Source of the DNA: an uncultured Paracoccaceae bacterium
GTDB lineage: Bacteria; Pseudomonadota; Alphaproteobacteria; Rhodobacterales; Rhodobacteraceae
DNA length: 38,384 bases
NCBI GenBank assembly: GCA_905182355.1
Contig: CAJJBH010000024.1
Span: 1 to 38,384 of the forward strand
Reading direction: 5' to 3'
This document shows positions 15,339 through 25,141 of this stretch, one piece after another (within the stretch, counting starts at the first letter, position 1; each line of letters begins with the position of its first letter). Both the position numbers and the translations under genes were made by a program. Below the pieces are notes generated by a model. It ran no database searches. It saw only the letters and a program-made list of their open reading frames with translations, and was not told where the DNA came from.

Positions 15339-16648
15339 TCAGTCGACCTCATCCGTTAGCATCTTAACCTCACGCTGCGGGAATGGAATCGAGATATCAT
15401 TGGCCTTAAATGTGTCCCACAGCGCCAGATAAACACCGCCTCGAATATTGGTTAATCCACCCGTCGGATCTTTGATCCAGAACCTTAGAATGTAGTCGAC
15501 CGAACTGTCCCCAAACCCAACGATATGACAGACGGGTCGCTTTGGGTAACCCAGCACGCGTTCCACAGATGTAGCCGCTTCAATCGCCAGCTCGCGCACC
15601 CGATGCGGGTCATCACCGTACGCTGTGCCAAAGAAGATATCCAAACGCACATAATCGTTTGAGTGCGACCAGTTCACCACCTGATTGGTAATCAAATCCT
15701 CGTTCGGGATCAGGTATTCTTTGCCGTCGCGCGTCACCACCGACGCATACCGCGCACCCAGCGTTTGAATCCAACCAAATGTCTCACCTACGGAAATCAC
15801 GTCCCCTGGTTTGATCGACTTATCCAGTAGAATGATCACACCCGACACAAGGTTCGAAATCACTTTTTGCAAACCAAAGCCAAGACCAACACCAATGGCA
15901 CCTGTCAAAACAGCAAGGCCCGTCAAATCGATGCCAATCGCTTTGACGCCCATAAAGAAAGCCATGCCATAAAGGGCAATTTGCACAGCTTTTACAGCCA
16001 ACACCTTCATCGAAGGGCTGATGTCTTCGTTGCGCCTGATGGTGGCCGCTGTCGTGGTCGACACCAAGCGCGCTATCGTAAACAGCACAGCGATGATGAC
16101 CAACGCCGTGAGTAACGTCATCACAGAGACACGGAAATCGCCAAACTCAAACGCAAGATAGTCCAGAAACTCACCAACAGCATTGTGAATGTTCAGGTAA
16201 TAGAGAGTTGCAAATATCCACATCGCCCAACGCACAAAAATACGCAGCGGTCGATTACGCACAAATCGCGACACAAAGGCAATTAGCACCAAAGCCAACG
16301 CTAAGGTCGCAGCCAATCCGATCAGATAAGATCGCGAAGGCCATGTGACGCTTTGCATCACCGCCCAAATAGGCCCCGCGAAAGCAGAAAACCAAGGCGA
16401 TGGCGGATGGGCACAATCATACGCAACTGCCACGCCTGCCATCCCTCGCGGGAACGCACCCACGATTGAAGCCAACCGTCCGAAAGATGATGTAAACCGT
16501 ATGAAACCACCATCAGGGCAAGGATGATCAGAACCTGATACAGTTTCCAACCTGGCATCAGTAAGCCATCCACAAAACGCATGGCACCCGTAAACAGGAC
16601 TTCAAGTTCTTGATAAAATGTCATTTGGGGCGGGGTGTTTGGTTCCAT
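15339..16648 (-). pseudogene. MscS-family mechanosensitive channel, frameshifted
   Basis: The N-terminal part from ATG 16648 (MEPNTPPQMTFYQELEV) carries a first membrane helix and runs to RMIVPIRHRLGF. The frame must then shift to read SAFAGPIWAVMQSVTWPSRS and the rest. The main part has further membrane helices, the MscS pore helix (AIGVGLGFGLQKVISNLVSG), the beta domain (DKSIKPGDVISVGETFGWIQ, DGKEYLIPNEDLITN) and the C-terminal domain. One extra T in the TTTT run complementary to 16388-16391 gives a 436-residue channel that would release solutes on osmotic downshock. No good ribosome binding site is seen for the start. It is either genuinely broken or a homopolymer error. Confidence 0.82.
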
Positions 16649-16887
16649 ACATATGTGTTGCACAGGGACGCCACCACGCGCAATATCCCGACAACAGCAG
16701 ATACCCTTGCGACACATGGGTAAGCCCTGTATCTGATCCACATGACAAGGCTTTTTGACATCTGCGACCGCACCCGCTTGGGCGAACGCTTTTTTGGGGC
16801 AACCCATACTGTGCTGGCACGACTATAAAGTCGCGCCCACCTGAAACGCCTGACAATTTCAAACTGAACCCGAAGGGAGAGGACCTC

Positions 16888-18294
16888 ATGTCCCCCAAAA
16901 CGCTATACGATAAAATCTGGGATGCGCACGTCGCACACGAAGCTGATGATGGCACCTGCTTGCTGTATATCGACCGCCACTTGGTCCACGAAGTGACCAG
17001 CCCGCAAGCCTTTGAAGGTTTGCGCATGACAGGTCGCAAAGTGCGCGCACCGGAAAAAACCATCGCGGTTCCGGATCACAACGTGCCTACAACTTTGGAC
17101 CGTGCCGACGCGACAACCATGACCGAAGACAGCCGCATTCAGGTAAATGCATTGGACACGAACGCCAAGGAATTTGGCATTCACTACTATCCAGTGTCTG
17201 ACGTGCGCCAAGGCATCGTGCACATCGTTGGCCCAGAACAGGGTTGGACGCTTCCGGGCATGACCGTAGTTTGTGGCGACAGCCACACCGCGACCCACGG
17301 CGCATTTGGATCACTGGCCCACGGTATTGGCACATCCGAGGTCGAGCACGTCTTGGCCACGCAGACGTTGATCCAGAAGAAATCCAAAAACATGAAGGTC
17401 GAGATTACAGGCAAACTTTCCATTGGTGTGACCGCCAAAGACATCACAATGGCTGTGATTGGTAAAACTGGCACCGCTGGCGGTACTGGCTTTGTGATCG
17501 AGTATTGCGGCGAAGCAATCCGCGATTTGTCGATGGAGGGTCGCATGACCGTCTGCAACATGGCAATTGAAGGCGGCGCACGCGCTGGCCTGATCGCGCC
17601 AGATCAGAAAACATACGACTACTGCATGGGCCGCCCACACGCACCAAAAGGCGCACAGTGGGAAGCCGCTTTGACATGGTGGAAAACACTGTTCTCCGAT
17701 GACGGCGCTGCATGGGACGAGATTATTACGATCAAAGCCGAAGACATTGCGCCATTGGTTACGTGGGGCACCTCCCCCGAAGATGTTTTGCCAATCACCG
17801 CGTTGGTTCCATCTGCTGACAGCTTCACTGGTGGTAAAGTTGACGCGGCGCAACGTGCGCTTGACTACATGGGCCTGACAGCTGGTCAAAAACTGTCAGA
17901 CGTTGAAATCGATACTGTCTTTATCGGATCCTGCACCAACGGCCGTATCGAAGATCTACGTGCTGCCGCTGCTATCCTAAAAGGCAAAAAGATCAAAGAC
18001 GGCCTGCGTGCTATGGTTGTTCCGGGGTCCGGTCTTGTACGTGCCCAAGCCGAAGAAGAAGGTCTTGCAGACATCTTTCTTGAGGCTGGTTTTGAATGGC
18101 GTCTTGCAGGTTGTTCCATGTGTTTGGCGATGAACCCAGACCAATTGGCACCGGGCGAACGCTGTGCTGCCACATCAAACCGCAATTTTGAGGGCCGTCA
18201 GGGTCGCGGCGGACGTACGCACCTGATGTCACCGGGTATGGCGGCTGCAGCTGCGATTACGGGCAAGCTGACTGATGTTCGGGACATGATGTAA
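16888..18294 (+). CDS. leuC: 3-isopropylmalate dehydratase large subunit
   Basis: A 468-residue aconitase-family protein; ATG 16888 follows GGGAGAGG. The three 4Fe-4S ligand cysteines lie in the conserved [12 protein letters not shown] and [13 protein letters not shown] segments. Other family blocks are [20 protein letters not shown] and a [13 protein letters not shown] ending. With LeuD it isomerises 2-isopropylmalate to 3-isopropylmalate in leucine biosynthesis. It begins the cluster leuC, glycosyltransferase, leuD. The 239-base gap to mscS, transcribed divergently, holds no gene, and I see no convincing leader-peptide attenuator. Confidence 0.97.
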   Translation: MSPKTLYDKIWDAHVAHEADDGTCLLYIDRHLVHEVTSPQAFEGLRMTGRKVRAPEKTIAVPDHNVPTTLDRADATTMTEDSRIQVNALDTNAKEFGIHYYPVSDVRQGIVHIVGPEQGWTLPGMTVVCGDSHTATHGAFGSLAHGIGTSEVEHVLATQTLIQKKSKNMKVEITGKLSIGVTAKDITMAVIGKTGTAGGTGFVIEYCGEAIRDLSMEGRMTVCNMAIEGGARAGLIAPDQKTYDYCMGRPHAPKGAQWEAALTWWKTLFSDDGAAWDEIITIKAEDIAPLVTWGTSPEDVLPITALVPSADSFTGGKVDAAQRALDYMGLTAGQKLSDVEIDTVFIGSCTNGRIEDLRAAAAILKGKKIKDGLRAMVVPGSGLVRAQAEEEGLADIFLEAGFEWRLAGCSMCLAMNPDQLAPGERCAATSNRNFEGRQGRGGRTHLMSPGMAAAAAITGKLTDVRDMM

Positions 18295-18396
18295 ATTCAT
18301 GCCTACGGTTGGTGATCATTTGAAACGGAATGTGGGCCTGCCTTTCAGGGTGGGACACACATTTCTTGTCTCTTGTTCGCAAGGGTTTCTATTCGC

Positions 18397-19215
18397 ATGA
18401 CCACAGCCGCCCAAACCCCTATTGCCACCCTTTGGATTGGCGACACCCTTGGTGATCTGGAAAAGCTAAGCTTACTCAGTTTCGCGCATCAAGGTCACCC
18501 CGTCACCTTGTTTCACACTCATCCTTTACAAGACCCGCGACTGGATGGTGTCCCATTGCGGCACGCCCACGATGTGTTTGAATATGAGGACAGTCTGCTA
18601 GACCAAGCCGCCCCTGCCGCCTTTGCCGATCTGTTTCGGTTGCGGATGGTACGCGACACCGATCTGACATGGATGGACACCGACGTCTTCTGTTTGAAAC
18701 CATTTTTGGCATCAGATGGATATTTGATAGGGTTTGAATCCGACACAACAGTCAACAACGCCGTGTTGCGTTTACCTTCGAATTCCGAGGCACTGAACGC
18801 GCTGATCGACGTCTTTAGCGAACCCAGTTTCGTGCCACCGTGGCTTAGCAAACCTGACGCAAAAGAAGTCAAAAAGCTACCGCCAGAACAGCGGTTGCTT
18901 GGTTCGGCCAAACAGGTTCCAAATGCCTTTGGGCCACTTGCGATCACATGGGCGCTGAAAGAGACGGGAGAGGTTGCGCATGCGTTGCCTTTTGATCATA
19001 TCAGCCCAGTGCCATGGCCGTTAGGTGACATCTACTTCAACCCGCATGGCGGTGTTGAGGGCTGGCTGACCGACAACACAATGGGCGTACATATGTATGC
19101 CTCTCGTGTGCGCGCCGTACACAAGCGCACGCCGCCCTACGTGGGCTCATTTATAGCAAACATCGCCACCAAGGTCGGTTTCGACTTTGGCAGGCGGCCC
19201 TTCAAACAAGTATAA
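18397..19215 (+). CDS. glycosyltransferase with DXD motif, located between leuC and leuD
   Basis: A 272-residue protein from ATG 18397 ([19 protein letters not shown]); a TTG eight codons earlier is unlikely. The motif [14 protein letters not shown] (about 96-109) is a metal-binding DXD as in sugar transferases of the Gly_transf_sug/capsular type, preceded by [10 protein letters not shown]. Later blocks ([33 protein letters not shown]) fit the same group. It probably transfers a sugar from a nucleotide donor to a surface glycan in the cytoplasm; donor and acceptor are unknown. It ends 11 bases before leuD and so is co-transcribed with it, although it has no evident role in leucine synthesis. 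Confidence 0.78.
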   Translation: MTTAAQTPIATLWIGDTLGDLEKLSLLSFAHQGHPVTLFHTHPLQDPRLDGVPLRHAHDVFEYEDSLLDQAAPAAFADLFRLRMVRDTDLTWMDTDVFCLKPFLASDGYLIGFESDTTVNNAVLRLPSNSEALNALIDVFSEPSFVPPWLSKPDAKEVKKLPPEQRLLGSAKQVPNAFGPLAITWALKETGEVAHALPFDHISPVPWPLGDIYFNPHGGVEGWLTDNTMGVHMYASRVRAVHKRTPPYVGSFIANIATKVGFDFGRRPFKQV

Positions 19216-19226
19216 GGACAGACCAA

Positions 19227-19832
19227 ATGGATAAGTTCGGAACACTCACTGGTATTGCGGCACCGATGCCCCTGATCAACATCGACACAGATATGATCAT
19301 CCCAAAGCAATTCCTAAAAACTATCAAACGGTCTGGCCTAGGCGTGAACCTGTTTGACGAAATGCGCTATGACGACGATCGCAAAGAAATTCCCAGCTTT
19401 GTGCTGAACCAAGATGCGTACCGCGAGGCCCAGATCATCGTGGCTGGAGATAACTTTGGTTGCGGATCATCGCGCGAACACGCGCCATGGGCGATCAAAG
19501 ACTTCGGAATCACCTGTGTGATCGCACCCAGCTTTGCCGACATCTTTTATGGCAACTGCTTTAAGAATGGCATCTTGCCAATCGCACTGCCACAAGAACA
19601 GATCGACGTTTTGTTGAAGGACGCTGAAAAAGGTGCCAATGCACGGATTACCATCGATCTTGAAACACAAACCGTCACAACATCCGACGGTGAGGTGTTC
19701 AATTTCGAAGTTGATGCGTTCAAAAAGCATTGCTTGATGCAGGGCTTGGACGACATTGGACTGACGATGGAAAAGGTCGCATCAATCGATACATTTGAGG
19801 CAGCGGCCGAAACGCAGCGGCCTTGGGTCTAA
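19227..19832 (+). CDS. leuD: 3-isopropylmalate dehydratase small subunit
   Basis: A 201-residue protein, the standard LeuD length. The swivel-domain motifs are [40 protein letters not shown] and [18 protein letters not shown]. It completes the LeuCD isomerase. ATG 19227 lies 11 bases after the glycosyltransferase stop, with AAGGACAG upstream. The end is followed by more than 300 bases without a gene. Confidence 0.96.
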   Translation: MDKFGTLTGIAAPMPLINIDTDMIIPKQFLKTIKRSGLGVNLFDEMRYDDDRKEIPSFVLNQDAYREAQIIVAGDNFGCGSSREHAPWAIKDFGITCVIAPSFADIFYGNCFKNGILPIALPQEQIDVLLKDAEKGANARITIDLETQTVTTSDGEVFNFEVDAFKKHCLMQGLDDIGLTMEKVASIDTFEAAAETQRPWV

Positions 19833-20146
19833 GGACACTCGGCTAGGTTAATCGAACAACTACAATCCTATGTAGCAAGTTGTGGGCGGAACTCCAGCGC
19901 CCACAACATATGGTTACCACACCATAACTAGACACAGCCTTGCCCTTTTTATGATGCAAGAACGCACCACCCTCACCCCCAAAATGTCAAATATCTTAAG
20001 TCAATTGGAACAACGTACTTGAGACGCCAATCGAAACAAGGCAAAATTGGGGCAAGAATGAGGCAACCTGCCCCCCGTTGGTAGGATCAAGTTGGGACAA
20101 ATACGCGGCATGTATCGCGTTTGGCCAGTTTGTAAGGGATCGAAAA
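19833..20146. other. intergenic stretch without a gene, leuD to membrane protein
   Basis: No ORF with coding character was found. An imperfect hairpin GGGGCA (20049-20054) / TGCCCC (20069-20074) is visible, but no T run follows. Short open frames here lack ribosome binding sites. A promoter for the next gene is expected, but I cannot place it. Confidence 0.5.
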
Positions 20147-20977
20147 GTGATAGCACGTATAGCAGGCGTTTCGGCGCGCGGAGTCCTTGTGTCATTGCTT
20201 TTGGCAACACCCGCATTGCGCTTGCCCAACATTGCGGTGGACAGCTCACAAGTTGTGTTGCTTATGGCGATGCTTGCAGGGTTCCTGACATTTGCAGAAT
20301 ACAACGCCAAGTCCCCCAGCATTGTAGAATTCTGCGATGCAGGCCCGTTCAACCGCCTTCGGTTTGTCGCCCTATTTTCAACTGTCTTTATGCTAAGCCT
20401 GATCACCAAAGGCAAAACTGATCCGACAGCCGTGACAAACGCTCTGACCTCCATCGGGATGATCATCGGCAACGCAATTGATTTCCCATTTTCACCTGTG
20501 CGCCTTGTGGTGCTGATGTTGCCCAACACCGCTGACGCTGACGTGGTCACCTCCGCAGGCCTTAGCTATCTTATTTCCCTGATCGCCATGACAGCGTTTT
20601 TGTTTCTGGTGCGCGTCTTGAATTGGCCTGCCCGCAAAGGCGCCTTCAACGTCTGGATCAACCTGCCCTTGTTCGACCCAACAGCTGGCGGCGACGTGCT
20701 TTTGCGCCTACGCCGCGACGCACGTTTCAACGTCGCGCTTGGCTTCCTGCTGCCCTTCTTCATCCCCGCAGTGGTCAAGATAGCGGCTGATCTGATACAC
20801 CCTATTTCACTAGAGAACCCACAAACCCTGATCTGGACAATGAGCGCATGGGCCTTCCTTCCTGCCAGCATGATTATGCGTGGCATCGCGATGGGCAAGA
20901 TTGCAGATATGATCGAGGAAAAGCGTCGGCGCACCTATGCCAACGCCGCCCAAGAGAATGGCATGCAACTGGCATAA
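20147..20977 (+). CDS. conserved integral membrane protein of unknown function
   Basis: A 276-residue protein from GTG 20147 (read MIARIAGVSARGVLVSLL), with AAGGG ahead at a suitable distance. A TTG 23 codons upstream is open but less likely. It has six or so hydrophobic segments, for example GVLVSLLLATPALRLPNIAV (about 10-29), VVLLMAMLAGFLTFAEY, FVALFSTVFMLSLI, AGLSYLISLIAMTAFLFLV, ALGFLLPFFIPAVVKIA and a last one around WAFLPASMIMRG. A basic tail, EEKRRRTYANAAQ, is at the end. I do not recognise a named family. Its TAA overlaps the start region of the EEP hydrolase gene, so the two form a translational unit. Confidence 0.75.
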   Translation: MIARIAGVSARGVLVSLLLATPALRLPNIAVDSSQVVLLMAMLAGFLTFAEYNAKSPSIVEFCDAGPFNRLRFVALFSTVFMLSLITKGKTDPTAVTNALTSIGMIIGNAIDFPFSPVRLVVLMLPNTADADVVTSAGLSYLISLIAMTAFLFLVRVLNWPARKGAFNVWINLPLFDPTAGGDVLLRLRRDARFNVALGFLLPFFIPAVVKIAADLIHPISLENPQTLIWTMSAWAFLPASMIMRGIAMGKIADMIEEKRRRTYANAAQENGMQLA

Positions 20978-21996
20978 CCGCCGTCTGCCTGCTTTTATTT
21001 TCAACGACCTTGCACGCCGACACCATTCGCATTGCGACGTTCAACACCGAATTGTCACGCAAGGGACCGGGGTTATTATTGCGCGACATCGCACGTGGCG
21101 ATGACACACAAATAAACGCGGTCATCCAGATCATCCGTCATGTGGACCCCGACGTTATTGCCCTGCAAAAATTTGACTACGATTTGACTGGTGCCGCGCT
21201 TTCATTGTTCGCAAGCCAAGCGGGCTACCAATATTTTTTTGCCGCACGGCCAAACACTGGCATGGCGACGGGGTTGGACATGGACGGCGACGGACGTTTG
21301 GGTGGACCACGCGACGCACAAGGTTATGGTCATTTCTCGGGCCAAGGGGGCATGGCGATCTTGTCAAAGTTCCCGATTGACACGGACAATTTACAAGATC
21401 TTTCAACATTAATGTGGCGTGACATTCCGAACGCGACGCTGCCGATGGTCAACGGCAAACCTTTCCCAAGCGCCGAGGCATTGGCCACTCAACGCCTGTC
21501 CACCACGGGCCACTGGATCGTACCGATCATCACACCCGATGGTCCGTTCCATCTGCTGACATTCCACGCAACGCCCCCTGTCTTCGATGGGTCAGAAGAC
21601 CGAAACGGCAAGCGCAACCATGATGAAGTGCGCCTTTGGCAGCAATATCTGGATGGGAAGTTCGCAGAACCGATCACCGCCCCCTTCGTGATCGCAGGGG
21701 ATGCAAACCTAGATGCAAATGCAGGGGACGGACGACGCGAGGCGATTGTTAACTTACTGAACGATCCGCGTGTCCAAGATACAGCACCGCAAGGCAACGG
21801 GCCGTTTGATCCGACAGATACTGTTGATTGGTCAGAGCCTGCACCAGGCGACATGCGCGTCGATTATGTTTTGCCGTCGCGTGATTGGACAGTGGTGAAC
21901 AGCGGCATACTTTGGCCGTTGGAGGGGAATGCATTGTTGGAGGTTGCTCAGGAGGCCAGCAGGCATCGGTTGGTTTGGGTGGATTTGAAGCGGTGA
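20974..21996 (+). CDS. secreted endonuclease/exonuclease/phosphatase (EEP) family hydrolase
   Basis: The protein is about 340 residues. Its frame has no ATG, GTG or TTG near the signal peptide. The likely start is ATA 20974, exactly where an ATGA overlap with the upstream stop would be expected (ATAA here). A signal peptide (TAVCLLLFSTTLHA) leads into the EEP fold: IRIATFNTEL, HVDPDVIALQKFDYD, LLTFHATPPVFDG, FVIAGDANLDANAG, MRVDYVLPS and RHRLVWVDL. The GD.N and His motifs of the metal-dependent phosphodiesterase are present. The usual metal-binding Glu after LQ is Lys66 here, so activity is doubtful. The substrate could be a phosphodiester or phosphate monoester outside the cell. Confidence 0.75.
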   Translation: MTAVCLLLFSTTLHADTIRIATFNTELSRKGPGLLLRDIARGDDTQINAVIQIIRHVDPDVIALQKFDYDLTGAALSLFASQAGYQYFFAARPNTGMATGLDMDGDGRLGGPRDAQGYGHFSGQGGMAILSKFPIDTDNLQDLSTLMWRDIPNATLPMVNGKPFPSAEALATQRLSTTGHWIVPIITPDGPFHLLTFHATPPVFDGSEDRNGKRNHDEVRLWQQYLDGKFAEPITAPFVIAGDANLDANAGDGRREAIVNLLNDPRVQDTAPQGNGPFDPTDTVDWSEPAPGDMRVDYVLPSRDWTVVNSGILWPLEGNALLEVAQEASRHRLVWVDLKR

Positions 21997-22084
21997 ATGC
22001 CAGCTGTGTGGACAAAGTGTGAATTCGCTGCAGCTGCGCCAATGGTTGTTCAGGAGAAAGAACACGACAGCAACGGTTCTGGAC

Positions 22085-23281
22085 TCAGTGCAAGAAGGCC
22101 AGGAACAACGCAACATCGCGAAAAATGTGCCCCTTAACCAACATATCTCCGACGATAATCGGTCGATCAGCATTTGGCGGTCTGGGACCACTCCCCAATG
22201 CATAGCTGGTTTGCGTGGCGACACGACGGCCATCAAATTGGGCTGAAAAATACATGTCTCCCCAATCTGGATGATATCCATGGAAAATCAGTAAATCCGG
22301 GCCAACTTCGTATTCCGTGGCCTCAAAAGCCACGACATCATCGCGATAGCCGTTGCCCGCCTCGTCCGGTTTGATCGCCTCTGTTTCATTCCAGAATTCG
22401 ACACAAACAGGCACTCCTGCATCTGCAGATGCCCCAGGTCTGAAACTGTCGGCTTGACCAAGAACGACATAGCGAAGCGCGTAGTCGCCAACCTTGGGAG
22501 CAGCGTCACCTTCCTGCTGGTTCGGCATAAAAACACCTCCCGGCTCTATGCCACCGAGAATACCCCGAACAGTATAGTCTTCACCGTTAAACACGTACCT
22601 TTCATGTCGGATGCCCGCCAGTTCAATGTTCGCACCTGTGAATTCCAGTGGCACCGGATCAGGGCGACCATCCAAAAACAGCTTAGCGTTCGTTAAGACC
22701 CAGGTGCCAGGATGGGCGTTAGAGGATCCATCTGAAATCACATATGTACTGTCAGGATTGAAAGTATACAGATCGTTGCGTCGCGCGCCTGAATCTGGGG
22801 CAGGCAACCAAGACCCTACAAGCCTTTCAGCGAGAGTAAGATCGCCCTCGATAAGCGCGTTTTCTTGGTTTGCTTGCTAGTCACGCGCGCCAACAAATTC
22901 CCTATTAGGTTGTTCTACGCAATAGCCCCATAGCCCCAACCAGCTATTGCCAGAGAAATCTACGTAAATGTCGACATTGCCCTAAGCACTGGTGCTGATG
23001 TTGGGAAACTGATGCACCGCAGAACAAGTTTGGGAGGCGTCAGGCTCTGCCCAAAAGCCGACGAATTGGTTATTGTCGTCGGGACCGGTCAAATACATGA
23101 ACGACTTTCCATCCTCATAGGACGCAAAGCACAAAGAAGAACTGACGCAAGATATTTCGATGGGGCCAAAACTAGTCTTATCGAATGTGCCGTTTGGCAG
23201 GGTTTGGGCTGACGCCTCTGAAAAGGCAAAAAGGCAAACCAAAGTTGAAAAAAACGTACTAATTTTTTTGGTAAGATTCAT
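22085..23281 (-). pseudogene. secreted protein of unknown function with two in-frame TAG codons
   Basis: One minus-strand frame encodes a signal peptide (MNLTKKISTFFSTLVCLFAF...SASAQ type) from ATG 23281. It continues through a Cys-containing domain with YEDGKSFMYLTGPDDNNQF, stops at TAG 22984-22982 (after ISTSA), continues with GNVDIYVDFSGNSWLGLWGY, and stops again at TAG 22879-22877. It then runs without further interruption to TGA 22085, including LIEGDLTLAERLVGSWLPAP and FNPDSTYVISDGSS. All three parts are in register and coding-like, giving about 398 codons. The last part resembles lipocalin-like stress proteins that begin with a GSW motif, but I cannot assign a family. Either nonsense decay, sequence error or readthrough explains the stops. 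Confidence 0.65.
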
Positions 23282-23622
23282 CGCAAAAATAACCTTCAGT
23301 GACATTCCATCTTCGGCTTGTCTTCCACGAAGGGTTGGCCCAATGAATTTTTGTTTACAAGTTAATTCGGTTTCTGCACCGTATGTAAGACTTTGCGTGC
23401 TGGCTGCAAGAAATGCCAAATGGGTTGCGGCCCCCCTTATGGTCGCTTTGCTGCCCTTCCGTCAGAAGCAGGCGTAACCAGCCGTTTATTCTTAGCGCAG
23501 AATCTGGCAGTTTTGGCTTAAAGCCGACCTTTGAATATTTTGCCTCGCGCCCCACAAACTTGACCCCACCCGCACCTCGCGCTAACCCACATCCGAACCT
23601 AATTCCTTTCGGAGACACGCAT
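23282..23622. other. divergent intergenic region between the damaged secreted gene and leuB
   Basis: No gene is supported. The long open frame that extends the leuB N-terminus to 23413 has no ribosome binding site and is not conserved-looking. A TTGACC near 23559 could be a -35 box for leuB, but no good -10 box follows. It must contain promoters for both directions. Confidence 0.45.
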
Positions 23623-24729
23623 ATGTCCAACCCTTCGCTATTAATCCTCGCCGGTGACGGCATCGGTCCTGAGGTCATGGACCAAGTCAAACGCATCATC
23701 ACGTGGTATGGCGAAAAGCGGGACCTGAACTTTGACGTCTCTGAGGACCTTGTTGGCGGCGCGGCCTATGACAAGCACGGCACGCCTTTGCACGACGACA
23801 CGATGGCCAAAGCGCAGGCGGCGGACGCCGTTCTTTTGGGTGCTGTTGGCGGTCCGAAATACGACGAGCTTGATTTCTCGGTCAAGCCAGAGCGCGGATT
23901 GCTGCGCTTGCGCAAAGAGATGGATTTGTTTTCTAATCTGCGCCCTGCCCAGTGCTTTGACGCCTTGGCAGATTTCTCGTCCTTGAAGAAAGAATTGGTT
24001 GCGGGCCTCGATATCATGATCGTGCGCGAACTGACCTCTGGCGTTTATTTCGGTGAACCACGTGGCATCTTTGAAGAGAACGGCGAACGTGTCGGCATTA
24101 ACACCCAGCGGTATACTGAATCCGAAATTGACCGCGTTGCGCGTTCAGCGTTTGAATTGGCCCGTCGTCGTGGCAACAAAGTTTGCTCGATGGAAAAAGC
24201 CAACGTGATGGAAAGCGGCATCTTGTGGCGCGAAGTGGTTCAACGCGTCCACGACGAAGATTACCCAGATGTCGAATTGTCCCACATGTACGCTGACAAC
24301 GGTGCGATGCAGTTGGTCCGTGCGCCAAAACAGTTCGATGTGATTGTGACCGACAACTTGTTTGGTGACATCCTGTCTGATTGCGCCGCGATGTTGACCG
24401 GATCATTGGGCATGTTGCCATCTGCATCCCTTGGCGCACCGGGCGAAAACGGTCGTCCAAAAGCGATGTACGAACCGGTACACGGATCAGCCCCAGACAT
24501 CACAGGTCAGGGCAAAGCAAACCCGATCGCTTGCACCCTTAGCTTTGCGATGGCGCTGCGCTATTCCTTCGATCAGGGCGACGAAGCGACACGGCTGGAA
24601 ACAGCTGTTGAAAAGGTCTTGGCCGACGGTGTCCGCACTGCCGATTTGATGGGGCCAGAAGGTGGCACACCTGTGTCGACAACTGAAATGGGCGACGCGA
24701 TTTTGGCGGCCCTAGACGCCAGCCTTTAA
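23623..24729 (+). CDS. leuB: 3-isopropylmalate dehydrogenase
   Basis: A 368-residue protein from ATG 23623 ([19 protein letters not shown]), with GGAG ten bases upstream. Motifs are [20 protein letters not shown], the Arg-rich [12 protein letters not shown], the [13 protein letters not shown] loop, the KANVM block and the metal/substrate region [20 protein letters not shown]. The NAD-binding end is [18 protein letters not shown]. It oxidatively decarboxylates 3-isopropylmalate with NAD+ in leucine biosynthesis. It is separated from leuCD by unrelated genes and followed by its own terminator. Confidence 0.97.
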   Translation: MSNPSLLILAGDGIGPEVMDQVKRIITWYGEKRDLNFDVSEDLVGGAAYDKHGTPLHDDTMAKAQAADAVLLGAVGGPKYDELDFSVKPERGLLRLRKEMDLFSNLRPAQCFDALADFSSLKKELVAGLDIMIVRELTSGVYFGEPRGIFEENGERVGINTQRYTESEIDRVARSAFELARRRGNKVCSMEKANVMESGILWREVVQRVHDEDYPDVELSHMYADNGAMQLVRAPKQFDVIVTDNLFGDILSDCAAMLTGSLGMLPSASLGAPGENGRPKAMYEPVHGSAPDITGQGKANPIACTLSFAMALRYSFDQGDEATRLETAVEKVLADGVRTADLMGPEGGTPVSTTEMGDAILAALDASL

Positions 24730-24755
24730 GCGCACTATCCGAGATTAGAAATTAG

Positions 24756-24792
24756 ACGGCCCGATGGTTCATATGACCCGTCGGGCCGTTTT
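24756..24792 (+). terminator. rho-independent terminator of leuB
   Basis: ACGGCCCGA (24756-24764) pairs perfectly with TCGGGCCGT (24781-24789), followed by TTT. The stem starts 27 bases after the leuB stop. Confidence 0.88.
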
Positions 24793-24807
24793 CGTTTGTG
24801 CGGTGCG

Positions 24808-24840
24808 CCACACTGACCAAATACCGACACAATACCGACG
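24808..24840 (-). repeat. 11-bp-period array related to the one at the gabD stop
   Basis: On the minus strand TCGGTATTGTG (24838-24828) is followed directly by TCGGTATTTGG (24827-24817) and a degenerate TCAGTGTGG. Spacing is 11 bases and the core TCGGTATTG equals the unit at 6369. It lies just after the leuB terminator. Confidence 0.65.
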
Positions 24841-24842
24841 TT

Positions 24843-25141
24843 GGGAATCCGGTCTGATTTCAACCAATAGTGGCCGTCAAACGGCCTGAGTTTGGGGCAA
24901 AGATCTGCATCAATTTGTCGCTTTCGGGTCATTTCCATACATTCGCGACATATTCAAAAAGCCAGAATTGCGGAATCAGGTATCAGAAACGACAGTTCTT
25001 TAGGGCAATACGTCATTATACTGATTGCAAGCTCAAAAAATAAATTTTTTACTATATAACAAAAGCGGAACCTGACTATGTTCTCCACTATCAAGCGCAC
25101 CCTCGACGGTGTGCCCATGAAAATAACGTTGGGAGACTACT
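24843..25141. other. intergenic region upstream of the betaine/choline transporter
   Basis: No gene is supported. It contains a perfect hairpin GGCCGT-CAA-ACGGCC (24872-24886) without a T run. AT-rich sequence around 25035-25062 probably belongs to the transporter promoter; candidate -10 boxes TATACT (near 25018) and TATATA lack good -35 partners. A minus-strand short ORF (24735-24938) looks like the spurious ORFs of dispersed roseobacter repeats. Confidence 0.45.

Noticed and set aside
16358-16807. Upstream extension of mscS to 16807
   Set aside because: The extra N-terminus is Cys-rich and irregular, without a signal peptide or ribosome binding site. A start at or near 16648 fits better.
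16649-16887. Leucine leader-peptide attenuator before leuC
   Set aside because: I found no short ORF rich in leucine codons followed by a terminator, only a small hairpin around 16820.
17311-17889. 192-codon minus-strand open frame inside leuC
   Set aside because: It is a shadow of leuC, whose frame contains all the expected family motifs.
22019-22060. Remnant of a dispersed repeat near ATTCGCTGCAGCTGCGC
   Set aside because: It resembles intergenic repeats I remember from roseobacters, but there is no second clear copy in the window, so it is not listed as a feature.
23413-23622. 70-residue N-terminal extension of leuB
   Set aside because: LeuB proteins begin at the [17 protein letters not shown] region. 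The extension has no ribosome binding site and is unrelated to the family.
24735-24938. 67-codon minus-strand ORF after leuB as a gene
   Set aside because: It contains the leuB terminator, the 11-bp array and a hairpin, has no ribosome binding site, and looks like a spurious ORF over non-coding repeats.
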